Source: 0-14-0-80-60-11 sp049322355 (GTDB taxonomy: Bacteria; Desulfobacterota; Desulfobaccia; Desulfobaccales; 0-14-0-80-60-11). Taken from it: a stretch of DNA of 64,000 nt. The DNA lies in the NCBI GenBank assembly GCA_049322355.1, contig JBMORG010000006.1, positions 28,491-92,490 on the forward strand, in the 5' to 3' direction. A model generated the notes under the pieces. That model worked only from the letters and a program-made list of their open reading frames with translations. It was not told the DNA's origin and searched no databases. Within the stretch, counting starts at the first letter, position 1. Each line of letters starts with the position of its first letter. Both the position numbers and the translations under genes were made by a program. This document shows, piece after piece, positions 16,359 to 24,250 of this stretch.

Positions 16359-17789
16359 ATGAAACAGGAAAACGCCTCCATCCTGGTGGTAGATGATGAT
16401 CCGGCCCTGCTCCAGAGCCTGAAAGAAATTCTGGAAGCCGAGGGCTATGAGGTTACCACCGCCATCGACGGCGAACAAGGTTTACTTCGGTTAAGAGAAC
16501 AGGCTTTTGACCTGGTGCTGAGTGACCTGGCCATGCCCGGCCTGGACGGCATGGAACTGCTAAAACACGTCAAGCGCGAATTGCCCGAGTGCCCCTGCAT
16601 CATCATCACCGGTTACGGGTCTATCGAAAACGCAGTTGCCGCGATCCGCCAGGGGGCCTATGACTACTTTACCAAGCCGGTGGATGCCACCGAACTTCGC
16701 CTGGTAGTGGGCCGGGCCCTGGAACACCGCCGCCTCAAATGGGAAAATCTGCACCTAAAGAAACAGCTTCACCGGCGGTTCGGATTCGGCAACATGGTGG
16801 GCAACAGCGAACCCATGATCCGGGTCTTCGACCTGATTCGCAAAGTGGCGGACAGTGACAGCAACGTCTTGATCCTGGGCGAATCCGGTACCGGCAAGGA
16901 GCTCATCGCCCACGCCATCCATTATAATAGCCCCCGCCGGGAAGGGCCCCTGATCCCGGTCAACTGCGCCGCGATTCCCGAGGACCTCCTGGAGAGCGAA
17001 CTCTTCGGGCACGAACGAGGCGCCTTTACCCACGCGGTGCGCACCCGCATCGGCCGCTTCGAACAGGCCAACGGCGGCACCATCTTTTTAGATGAAATCT
17101 CAGAGATGAGCCCCGGCCTCCAGGTAAAGATACTTCGGGTCCTGCAGGATCACTCCTTTGAAAGGATCGGTGGCATCAAAACCATCCGGGTGGATATCCG
17201 GGTGATCGCCGCCACCAACCGCAACCTGGAAGAACTGGTGAGCCAGAACAAATTCCGGGAAGACCTGTTCTACCGCCTGAATGTCATTCCTATTGCGGTG
17301 CCCCCGTTGCGGGAGCGGACTTCCGATATCCCGCTGTTGGTGCAACACTTCCTGCACATATTTAGCCGCACCAAGAAGAAACCCCTCAAACGTCTCAGCC
17401 CCGCGGTTTCCGACTTGCTCTGCCAGTATCCCTGGCCGGGCAATGTCCGGGAATTGGAAAACCTCATGGAACGCCTGGTCATCCTTACCGAAGGGGAAAT
17501 TATTGAGATCCCCGACTTGCCCGAGAAGTTTCAGCGCCTGGTCTTGCCTCCCCCGGAGAAGCCCACAGATTTTCCCGAGCGGGGTATTCATTTTACCGAT
17601 GCAGTGGCCTCCTTCGAGCGCAACCTGATTCTCAAGGCCCTGCGCCAAACCAACTGGGTAAAAAGCCAGGCAGCCCAACTCCTTCATCTCAACCGCACAA
17701 CCTTGCTGGAAAAGATGAAAAAGCAAAACATCCCCTCTAGTCCCGAATCCACCCCCCGGCCTGAGAAATTCTTCAAAGATTCGGCTTAA
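16359..17789 (+). CDS. Sigma-54-dependent response regulator (NtrC family)
   Basis: Two-component transcription activator. Residues 1-120 form a receiver domain (ILVVDDDPALL, phospho-acceptor in LVLSDLAMPGLDG, YFTKPVD); 145-375 an AAA+ domain with Walker A GESGTGKE, Walker B GGTIFLDEI and the sigma-54 contact loop written GAFTHA instead of GAFTGA; the C-terminal ~45 residues are a Fis-type HTH (ALRQTNWVKSQAAQLLHLNR). No histidine kinase is adjacent, so its signal is unknown. A Gly-to-His change in the GAFTGA loop is unusual and could alter contact with sigma-54. Confidence 0.94.
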   Translation: MKQENASILVVDDDPALLQSLKEILEAEGYEVTTAIDGEQGLLRLREQAFDLVLSDLAMPGLDGMELLKHVKRELPECPCIIITGYGSIENAVAAIRQGAYDYFTKPVDATELRLVVGRALEHRRLKWENLHLKKQLHRRFGFGNMVGNSEPMIRVFDLIRKVADSDSNVLILGESGTGKELIAHAIHYNSPRREGPLIPVNCAAIPEDLLESELFGHERGAFTHAVRTRIGRFEQANGGTIFLDEISEMSPGLQVKILRVLQDHSFERIGGIKTIRVDIRVIAATNRNLEELVSQNKFREDLFYRLNVIPIAVPPLRERTSDIPLLVQHFLHIFSRTKKKPLKRLSPAVSDLLCQYPWPGNVRELENLMERLVILTEGEIIEIPDLPEKFQRLVLPPPEKPTDFPERGIHFTDAVASFERNLILKALRQTNWVKSQAAQLLHLNRTTLLEKMKKQNIPSSPESTPRPEKFFKDSA

Positions 17790-17845
17790 TAGGGTTCAAC
17801 AGGCTTTCCAGCCTATGCAAACGCACGGTAAAGCCTGCAGCTACA

Positions 17846-17878
17846 TTTTGCAAGAGGCTCTTTTGGCAATTGCTATAA
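17846..17878. repeat. Dispersed repeat family J, copy 1
   Basis: TTTTGCAAGAGGCTC followed by TTTGGCAATTGCTATAA (17862-17878). The latter 17 bases recur exactly at 50303-50319, and TTTTGGCAAGTTCTATT at 52940-52956 is a near match. TTTTGCAAGAGCCTCTT at 37040-37056 matches the first half. Confidence 0.65.
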
Positions 17879-18047
17879 GTTAATCTTGCACAGCTTTTTC
17901 TTTAGAAGCAATCTTTCTTTGCTGATTATCGTGGTTATATTGAACGCCATATTGGTGGTTAACCGCGAAAAAAACCTGTCCGGGCCACCGGTTGTGGCTG
18001 GAAAAAAGATATGTTAGGTTAGCGACAATCTTTCTGGAGGTGAGGTT

Positions 18048-18422
18048 ATGGCTGAAGCCTTTCCGGCCACCCAACGCGAGGCTATTTTGGTTTTCCATTT
18101 TGCCGACCGGGTTAAAGCCGAACTCCTGCTGGCATCCCGCTTACTCAACAGCGTGACCCTGATGGAAGGCTTGGAAAAGGAAGGGGCGGGCAAGCTCTTT
18201 GTGGACTTTCTCAAGGGCTTGGAACAGGAGATCAACCTGGCCCAGGTGCAGATCGGTGACCCCGAGATGATTCGGGTGCGTACCGTGATGACGGGACTCA
18301 TCGGCATGGCCGATTCCAACATGTTCGCCGACATCCAGTCCCATATTACCTGGATGATCAGCACCATGGCAACCTATGCCCAGCGGGCCATGGAATATCT
18401 TGTACGAGAGAAGTTGTTGTAG
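18048..18422 (+). CDS. Conserved-looking helical protein of unknown function
   Basis: 124 residues, ATG behind GGAGGTGAGGTT. No signal peptide or membrane segment; predicted all-helical and ferritin- or four-helix-like in periodicity (REAILVFHFADRVKAELLLASRLL, FLKGLEQEINLAQVQI, WMISTMATYAQRAMEYLVRE). I do not recognise the family. It stands alone between the sigma-54 regulator and a TPR membrane protein, with about 260 and 360 bases of gap on either side. Confidence 0.65.
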   Translation: MAEAFPATQREAILVFHFADRVKAELLLASRLLNSVTLMEGLEKEGAGKLFVDFLKGLEQEINLAQVQIGDPEMIRVRTVMTGLIGMADSNMFADIQSHITWMISTMATYAQRAMEYLVREKLL

Positions 18423-18786
18423 GCTGCAAACTCTTGACTAAACCGCCCTTCTGGGTGAGGAGTTTAGGGGTACAGCGCCATCATTCATCTTTTTTACCTC
18501 GGCCCTCAGGGTTAAAATCCAGGGAAAAAGCCAACCGGAGGATCGCCTGGGCCGGGCCGGGGCTGGACACGTGCCAGGCCATCGCGAAGTGCCCTCACCT
18601 TATAACCAGGCAGGCGGCACCTGCCGGCGCGTTGCACTCGCCCCTGTGCTATGGTTGTACCTCACCTTCGTCCCAGGGTTGGTTCCCCTCTTTCGACAGA
18701 AATGCTTTTTAAGGGATAGCTGGATTTTTTCCCTGCGGCCTGGACTCTCAAGAAGTCAAATTTAGTGGCAGAAGGCAGGAGAGTGG
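18423..18786. other. Gap upstream of the TPR membrane protein
   Basis: 364 bases. Short open frames exist but have no recognisable sequence or ribosome site. No strong promoter, repeat or RNA was found. Confidence 0.45.
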
Positions 18787-21117
18787 ATGGCGCAGCGTTC
18801 CTGGAAAATACTGGCTGGCATCATTCTGATCCTGGCAACCGTGATCGTTTATGCAGACCTGAGTAACCATCAGTTTATCAGCTTTGATGACAATCTTTAC
18901 GTCACTGATAATCCCACGGTTCAGAGAGGGCTCACCCTCCAGGGGGTCACCTGGGCTTTTACTACCTTCCATGCCGGTAATTGGATACCTCTGACCTGGC
19001 TCTCTCACATGGTGAACTGTCAGTTGTTCGGGTTGAACCCAAGAGGCCACCTATTAACCAACTTACTTCTCCATGTCGCCAATACCCTGCTTTTGTTTTC
19101 ATTTTTTCTCCGGACTACCCAAGCCCTGGGGCCCAGTTTTCTGGTAGCCGCCCTGTTTGCCCTTCATCCGCTCCACGTGGAGTCGGTGGCCTGGGTGTCA
19201 GAACGCAAAGATGTCTTGAGCACCTTCTTCTGGCTGCTTACCATGTGGGCCTACGTCTGGTACCTCAAGTCTCCGGGGATACAGCGCTACCTGGCAGTTT
19301 TGCTCTGTTTCGGCTTGGGGCTGATGTCCAAGCCCATGCTGGTAACCCTGCCCTTTGTGCTGCTGCTCTTGGACTACTGGCCTTTGGGGCGTTGGCAACT
19401 CAATGGTGCAACTGGGGCGAATCCGGTTGCTAACCGAGTGTCGCGAACCGATCGCAAGGTTCCCCTCTCCCGCTTAATCTTGGAGAAAGTGCCTCTTTTA
19501 GTCCTGGTGGTGATGTTCGGCTTGATTTCCTTCCATGCACAAAAAGTGTCTGGAGCAGTAACGTCGGTGGAAAATTTCCCCATTGCCGCTCGCCTGAGCA
19601 ATGCTCTGATAGCCTATGTCAGTTATATGGGAATGATGATCTGGCCCGCTCATTTGGGCGTCTATTATCCACTTATAGAGGAGGATATCACCTTTGGGTC
19701 GGCGCTGGGGGCCGGGCTCATATTGCTGTTTCTTTCTTCAGCAATAATCTGGCAGGCTCGGCGACGTCTTTATCTTCCGGTGGGGTGGCTGTGGTACTTG
19801 GGAACCCTGGTGCCGGTCATCGGCTTGGTGCAGATAGGCAATCAGGCCCTGGCGGACCGCTACACCTATGTTCCCCTCATCGGTCTTTTTCTCATAATTG
19901 CCTATGGGTTAAGTGACCTCGTAGCCGGCTGGCCCCGGCTGAAGACCCTTGTGCCCCTGGGGATTGGGATTCTCTTGGCTGCCCTGGCCCTTTGTACCTA
20001 TCGGCAGGTGGGCTACTGGCATGACTCGCAGTCTCTATACGAACATACCCTGCGAATAACGAGAAACAATTATTTGATCAATTACAACCTCGGAAACAGA
20101 TGGTATGCGCAAGGCAAGCTTGAATCGGCCATTTCTTGCTATACCGAGGCCCTGCGAATCTTTCCCGATTATTTCGAGGCGCATAACAACCTGGGGCTGG
20201 CTCTGCAGGCGCAAGGCAAGGCGGAGCAGGCAATTTTCCACTATAACGAGGCCCTGCGAATCAACCCTGATTTTGACAAGGCGCACAATAACCTGGGGCT
20301 GGCCTTGTATACGCAAGGCAAGGTGGAGCCGGCAATTTCCCACTATAACGAGGCCTTACGGCTCCGCCCCCATTACCCCGAGGCGCATAATAACCTTGGT
20401 ATGGCCTTATATGCGCAAGGCAAGGTGGACTCGGCAATTTCCCACTATAACGAGGCCCTGCGGCTCCAGCCTGGCTTTGCCCAGGCCCACTATAACTTAG
20501 GGCTGGCCTTGCAGGCGCAGGGCAGGACGGAGCCGGCAATTTCCCACTTTACCGAGGCCTTGCGAATTAACCCTGATTTTGACAAGGCCCATAACCAACT
20601 GGGGTTGGCCTTGTATACGCAAGGCAAGGTGGAGCAGGCAATTTTTCATTATTCCGAGGTCTTGCGGCTCCAGCCCAATAATTTCAAAGCACATAACAAC
20701 CTGGGAATTGCCTTGGCTTCCCAGGGCAAACTGGAGCAGGCGATCCAGCATTACCGGCAGGCCTTACATCTGAAACCCGACTATGCTCAGGCTTTGAATA
20801 ACCTGGCCTATGTTCTGGCCACGGCTGCCGACCAGAAATTTCGTGACGGCCCCGCAGCGGTGCAACTTGCTGAAAAAGCCAACCGGCTCACCGGATTTAG
20901 CCAACCAGAGACGGTAGACACCCTGGCGGCGGCTTATGCGGCGGCGGGCCGCTTCCCGGAAGCTATCCAGTCCTCCCGGAAAGCTCTCAATCTCGCCCGG
21001 CGCCGCGGCCAGCCGGACCTAATCAAACAAATTACCGACAGGATGTATCTCTACCAGGCAGGCCTGCCATTCCGCGCCAGCTCATCAGCTTCCCACCTCC
21101 GTGAGGAGTCGCGCTAG
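18787..21117 (+). CDS. Polytopic membrane protein with C-terminal TPR array (TMTC-like GT-C glycosyltransferase candidate)
   Basis: 776 residues. Residues 1-420 hold about ten hydrophobic segments; the first extracytoplasmic loop has FDDNLYVTDNP, an acidic DD motif placed as in GT-C glycosyltransferases and TMTC-type O-mannosyltransferases, and ALHPLHVESVAWVSERKD follows. Residues ~430-680 are seven consecutive 34-residue TPR units (NLGLALxxQGKxExAIxHYxEALRxxPxxxxAHN), then a degenerate helical tail. Transfer of a sugar from a polyprenyl phosphate is inference from fold. The TPR units are nearly identical at DNA level, and units 2-3 and 5-6 look like a duplicated 306-bp block. It has a good AGGAG site before the ATG. 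Confidence 0.8.
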   Translation: MAQRSWKILAGIILILATVIVYADLSNHQFISFDDNLYVTDNPTVQRGLTLQGVTWAFTTFHAGNWIPLTWLSHMVNCQLFGLNPRGHLLTNLLLHVANTLLLFSFFLRTTQALGPSFLVAALFALHPLHVESVAWVSERKDVLSTFFWLLTMWAYVWYLKSPGIQRYLAVLLCFGLGLMSKPMLVTLPFVLLLLDYWPLGRWQLNGATGANPVANRVSRTDRKVPLSRLILEKVPLLVLVVMFGLISFHAQKVSGAVTSVENFPIAARLSNALIAYVSYMGMMIWPAHLGVYYPLIEEDITFGSALGAGLILLFLSSAIIWQARRRLYLPVGWLWYLGTLVPVIGLVQIGNQALADRYTYVPLIGLFLIIAYGLSDLVAGWPRLKTLVPLGIGILLAALALCTYRQVGYWHDSQSLYEHTLRITRNNYLINYNLGNRWYAQGKLESAISCYTEALRIFPDYFEAHNNLGLALQAQGKAEQAIFHYNEALRINPDFDKAHNNLGLALYTQGKVEPAISHYNEALRLRPHYPEAHNNLGMALYAQGKVDSAISHYNEALRLQPGFAQAHYNLGLALQAQGRTEPAISHFTEALRINPDFDKAHNQLGLALYTQGKVEQAIFHYSEVLRLQPNNFKAHNNLGIALASQGKLEQAIQHYRQALHLKPDYAQALNNLAYVLATAADQKFRDGPAAVQLAEKANRLTGFSQPETVDTLAAAYAAAGRFPEAIQSSRKALNLARRRGQPDLIKQITDRMYLYQAGLPFRASSSASHLREESR
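20094..20808 (+). repeat. Tandem 102-bp repeats encoding TPR units
   Basis: Seven units of 102 bp within the preceding gene. AACCCTGATTTTGACAAGGC and TTGTATACGCAAGGCAAGG recur exactly 306 bp apart, pointing to duplication of a three-unit block. Confidence 0.85.
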
Positions 21118-21212
21118 TCCTTCACCCGGCGCAACCCTCTCTGGGATAACAAATGTTAAACATAAAATTCGCGCATTAATGGGTAGCACCATTTCTGATT
21201 ATCACTGCATTT

Positions 21213-21296
21213 TGTCACCCTGAGCCGAAGGCGCAGGGTCTCTGTATTTCTACAAAGAGGTGAGTCTTCGCCACCTACAGCCGCTCACAATGACAA
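21213..21296. repeat. Dispersed repeat family B, copy 2
   Basis: TGTCACCCTGAGCCGAAGG...CAGGGTCTC...GAGTCTTCG...CTCACAATGACA. Ends TGTCA/TGACA are inverted. It lies between the convergent TPR gene and larC; compare 6025-6100 and 50177-50262. Confidence 0.7.
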
Positions 21297-21382
21297 ATTT
21301 GGGAAAATACAGGATACTCGCAGAAATCAATATCGCGTTGAGTTGTATTGCATGGTTTATCCATGCTTGGCGTTGTCTCGCC

Positions 21383-22552
21383 TCATTCCCGGGGCACCAG
21401 CCGGTAGACTTCCAAGAGAGGCAGGCCCTGGGCTTCGGCCATCTGGCGGCAGGCTTCGTACTCAGCTAGTAACCTGCGGCGGCCGCCGTATTCCATGACC
21501 TTCACCTGGAGCGGGCCGTAGGGGGTGGCGATGGTCTCGGGCCAGCGCCGGGCCGTGACCCGCTCCACCTCCATAACCCGCACCCCCAGGGTGGTGGAAT
21601 CCGCGAAAATCCGGTCCAGCAGCCCCTCTTTGGCCGCAACGGGCGCGACCACGGTTAAGCGCACGCCGGGACGGTTTTTTTTCATTTGGATGGGGGCCAG
21701 CGCCACGTCCAAGGCCCCGGCGCCCAAGAGGCCAGCCATGAGGGGCTCGTACCATTCCGGGTTCATGTCGTCCAGGTGGGTTTCCAAGACCAGGATAGTC
21801 TCCCGGCGGCCCGCAGCCGCAACCAGGGGCGCCCCCAGGTAGAGACGCAGGAGATTGGGATGGCCCGGCAGGTCCCGGCTGCCGGCGCCGTACCCGACTT
21901 GGGCCAGCGTCATGGCCGGGCAGGGCTCGCAGACAGCCTCGCAGGCTTTCAGGATCGCGGCCCCGGTGGGGGTGACCAGCTCTCCCGGCAGGTCGGTGCC
22001 GTAAACCGCCAGGCCCTTCAACAACTCCAGGGTGGCGGGAGCCGGGTTGGGCAGCCGCCCGTGGCCCGCGGCGATCATGCCCCAGCCCATGGGCAGGGAA
22101 CTGCAAAAGACCCGGGAAACCCCCAGGCGCTCTAAGCCGTGCGCCGCGCCCACCACGTCCACGATGGTGTCCAGGGCCCCCAGTTCGTGGAAATGCACGG
22201 TTTCCAGGGGTTGGCCGTGGATGCGGGCCTCCACCTCTCCCAGGAGGCGAAACGTGGTAAGGCTCCGGGCCTTGACCGCGTCGGTCAAGGGGGCTTGTTC
22301 GATCAGGGCGCAGATTTCCCGGTAGGTGCGGGCCGGCTGGCGCTTGGGGGAAGAAATCTCCACCTTGACGCCGGTGAGGTGTTCTTTGCTCACCTGATGG
22401 GCCGTGATGGAGACTTCCACCAACCCCAGGGCGGCGACCAGGTTTTGAAGTTCTTCCACCGGCAGCCCCAGGTCAATCAAGGCCCCCAGGGTCATATCGC
22501 CGCTGATGCCCGAGAAACAGTCAAAAAACGCCCAGCACTGAGGAACCTGCAA
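21383..22552 (-). CDS. larC: Nickel-pincer cofactor nickel insertase LarC
   Basis: Inserts nickel into the pyridinium bis-thiocarboxylate cofactor of lactate racemase-type enzymes (LarA). 389 residues. Motifs: FFDCFSGISGDMTLGALIDLG at the N-terminus, HFHELGALDTIVDVVG near 120 (metal ligands), GRLPNPAPATLELL near 165, LVTPTGAAIL, and a C-terminal DUF111-like part with LETHLDDMNPEWYEPLM. In Lactobacillus the protein is made by programmed frameshifting between LarC1 and LarC2; here the frame is continuous. Start is TTG at 22552, two codons after a stop. No larA, larB or larE is in the window. Confidence 0.92.
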   Translation of the reverse strand: MQVPQCWAFFDCFSGISGDMTLGALIDLGLPVEELQNLVAALGLVEVSITAHQVSKEHLTGVKVEISSPKRQPARTYREICALIEQAPLTDAVKARSLTTFRLLGEVEARIHGQPLETVHFHELGALDTIVDVVGAAHGLERLGVSRVFCSSLPMGWGMIAAGHGRLPNPAPATLELLKGLAVYGTDLPGELVTPTGAAILKACEAVCEPCPAMTLAQVGYGAGSRDLPGHPNLLRLYLGAPLVAAAGRRETILVLETHLDDMNPEWYEPLMAGLLGAGALDVALAPIQMKKNRPGVRLTVVAPVAAKEGLLDRIFADSTTLGVRVMEVERVTARRWPETIATPYGPLQVKVMEYGGRRRLLAEYEACRQMAEAQGLPLLEVYRLVPRE

Positions 22553-22558
22553 AAATTA

Positions 22559-22600
22559 TTTCCCCCTCACCCAACCCCTCTCTTACCAGATAGAGGGGAT
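22559..22600. repeat. Dispersed repeat family C-like, partial
   Basis: TTCCCCCTCACCCAACCCC...AGATAGAGGGG directly before the larC start codon. Similar C-rich wording occurs at 4357-4456, 38201-38308 and 52886-52925. Confidence 0.5.
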
Positions 22601-22841
22601 TAATGACATGATATTAACGCCACATCCATTATAATTCATCTTTGGCTAAATTCCGAATATTTAGCGGTCAGTAGCATTCTGCCCTATTTTTGCTATCTAA
22701 AGGTTGGTGAGGCACTCTTAAAATTGGCCTCTACTCCTTGAAGCATATTCATGCAAGCCATCCCTTTACTATAAGACAAAAGTAATTTTCAATTATCATT
22801 GATAAATATACAACTTAGAGGCGTTTTATTGTAAAATTTGC
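22601..22841. other. AT-rich gap upstream of the riboswitch-like locus
   Basis: About 240 bases, clearly more AT-rich than the flanking core genes, with no gene or recognised element. It marks the left border of the AT-rich PEP-CTERM locus. Confidence 0.45.
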
Positions 22842-22871
22842 TTGACAAATATTATTAAATATGCTTATAGT
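22842..22871 (+). promoter_or_regulatory. Promoter of the riboswitch/PEP-CTERM locus
   Basis: TTGACA (22842-22847) with an 18-base AT-rich spacer to TATAGT (22866-22871). It sits just ahead of the riboswitch-like RNA. Confidence 0.65.
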
Positions 22872-22877
22872 GCAAAA

Positions 22878-22940
22878 TCAAACCCATCGGAAGGTGGGGA
22901 CGGAAGCCACGGGTCTTTAAATTTGTGTGGCTGTGCGCAA
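22878..22940 (+). promoter_or_regulatory. Cyclic-di-GMP-I (GEMM) riboswitch-like element, possibly decayed
   Basis: CAAACC leads into hairpin CCCATC-GGAA-GGTGGG (22883-22898, GNRA tetraloop), then GACGGAAGCCACGGGTCT (22899-22916), very close to the GEMM-I consensus GACGCAAAGCC...GGGTCT. A second stem AGCCAC (22905-22910)/GTGGCT (22927-22932) follows. One base is missing in the GACGCAAAG part and the usual 3' GGGTTGCC-like block is poor, so it may be a variant or decaying. GEMM-I RNAs sense c-di-GMP or cGAMP. Ligand cannot be assigned. Confidence 0.6.
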
Positions 22941-22980
22941 AAAACGATGGGGGGCAATAACCGCACCGCCAGCGGCATCT

Positions 22981-23080
22981 GCGCCAATGACGTCTTCACC
23001 TGGCAGGTTCCACTGCCACCTCTTTGCTGCTGCTGGGCTCCGGCTTTCTGTGCTTGAGTATTCTAAGGAAGTGGAAGTAA
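22981..23080 (+). pseudogene. Remnant of a PEP-CTERM protein gene (frameshifted C-terminal sorting signal)
   Basis: One frame reads VPLP (23007-23018); after a one-base shift at about 23018 the next frame reads TSLLLLGSGFLCLSILRKWK and then a stop (23078-23080). Together this is a complete PEP-CTERM signal: proline motif, hydrophobic segment, basic tail. The body of the gene between the riboswitch and this tail is essentially gone (about 70 bases remain). The intact PEP-CTERM gene begins 95 bases further on. Confidence 0.65.
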
Positions 23081-23175
23081 GCCTGCCTGGAAGAGATAGT
23101 TTCTCTTAAATCCAGCGCATCGCACTTTAACCCTATTTCCTTAAATAGGCTTGAGCTACCAGCAAGGAGGAAGAT

Positions 23176-24087
23176 ATGAAAAGTTTATATAATAGGATCC
23201 TTGTCTTAACGATCATACCATTATTGCTTGCAGTTTCAGCGGTATATCCAGCCGATTACTTATTTTCCCCTCTTAATTTGCCTGACGGTGGATATGGCGG
23301 TGATATTAATAACCTGGACCAAATTGTCGGCATTAATGATGGTCAAGGTTTTATAAAAGACGGTCCCACATTTACTACGTTTTCCCCTGTCGGCGCTGCA
23401 CTTACAGCTGCTCGAGGGATCAACGACAATGGTTTGATTGTGGGAGTATATTTCGATGGGTTATTTGTTGCCCATGGTTTTATGAAAAATGGGATTAATT
23501 ACACCATACTTAACTTTCCAGGTTCCATAACAACGAGTGCCTACGGAATTAATAATAGTGGTGTTATTGTGGGAGAATACGAATTGTCAAATATGCATGG
23601 ATTTATGACTACAGATGGTGTAAACTTTAACCCATTAGATTATCCTGGCTCTACGAGTTCCCGTGCCTTTGGAATTAATAACACTGGCAAAATTGTTGGA
23701 GAATACCGAGACGCTGGAGGAATTTTTCACGGTTACCTATATGACGGAGGTAACTTTACACCAATAAATTTCCCTCTTGCGTCGAACACGCATGCCTATG
23801 GAATTAATGACAAGGGGCAGGTTGTTGGATCTTATGAAAATCTATCTGGGGAGCATGGGTTCATAAAAGATGGCAATAATTATACCACAATTGATTTCCC
23901 CAGCACTGCTATAACGCGGGCTTATGGAATTAATTATGATGGCGAAGTTGTAGGGTCTTACTTTATAACTAGGAATGACTCGGCGAGTGGTTTTTTCGCG
24001 GCGCCCGTCCCCTTGCCTAATACCCTGCTCCTCTTCGGCTCCGGGCTCTTGGGATTGGCGGGCTGGAGAAGGTTCAGGAAGGGTTAA
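23176..24087 (+). CDS. HAF-repeat extracellular protein with PEP-CTERM sorting signal
   Basis: 303 residues. Signal peptide at 1-25 (ILVLTIIPLLLAVSAVYPAD); then about six ~40-residue HAF-type repeats of pattern AYGINNxGxIVGxY....HGF...G.NxTxxxFPGS, expected to form a beta-propeller; C-terminus VPLPNTLLLFGSGLLGLAGWRRFRKG, a PEP-CTERM signal processed by an exosortase in families studied. Exported and probably cell-surface or matrix associated. The gene is clearly more AT-rich than its neighbours, suggesting transfer. Excellent AAGGAGG site. The upstream riboswitch-like RNA and promoter may drive it, although they lie some 240-330 bases away with a fossil gene between. Confidence 0.88.
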   Translation: MKSLYNRILVLTIIPLLLAVSAVYPADYLFSPLNLPDGGYGGDINNLDQIVGINDGQGFIKDGPTFTTFSPVGAALTAARGINDNGLIVGVYFDGLFVAHGFMKNGINYTILNFPGSITTSAYGINNSGVIVGEYELSNMHGFMTTDGVNFNPLDYPGSTSSRAFGINNTGKIVGEYRDAGGIFHGYLYDGGNFTPINFPLASNTHAYGINDKGQVVGSYENLSGEHGFIKDGNNYTTIDFPSTAITRAYGINYDGEVVGSYFITRNDSASGFFAAPVPLPNTLLLFGSGLLGLAGWRRFRKG

Positions 24088-24250
24088 TCATACTTAACTC
24101 CGAGGATAGACTATCAGGGTCCGGCGTGTCCATGCCTTTTTTATAATTGATCGCTTGCCAGCTTCAACAATTATCACCTCACCCCCAAAATTCCAGATTT
24201 GATCTCATTATTCAGAAGGGAATTTTGTTTCATGGCGAAAGTATCGGCAC

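Noticed and set aside
18434..18765. Two short frames before the TPR membrane protein
   Set aside because: No recognisable protein features or ribosome site.
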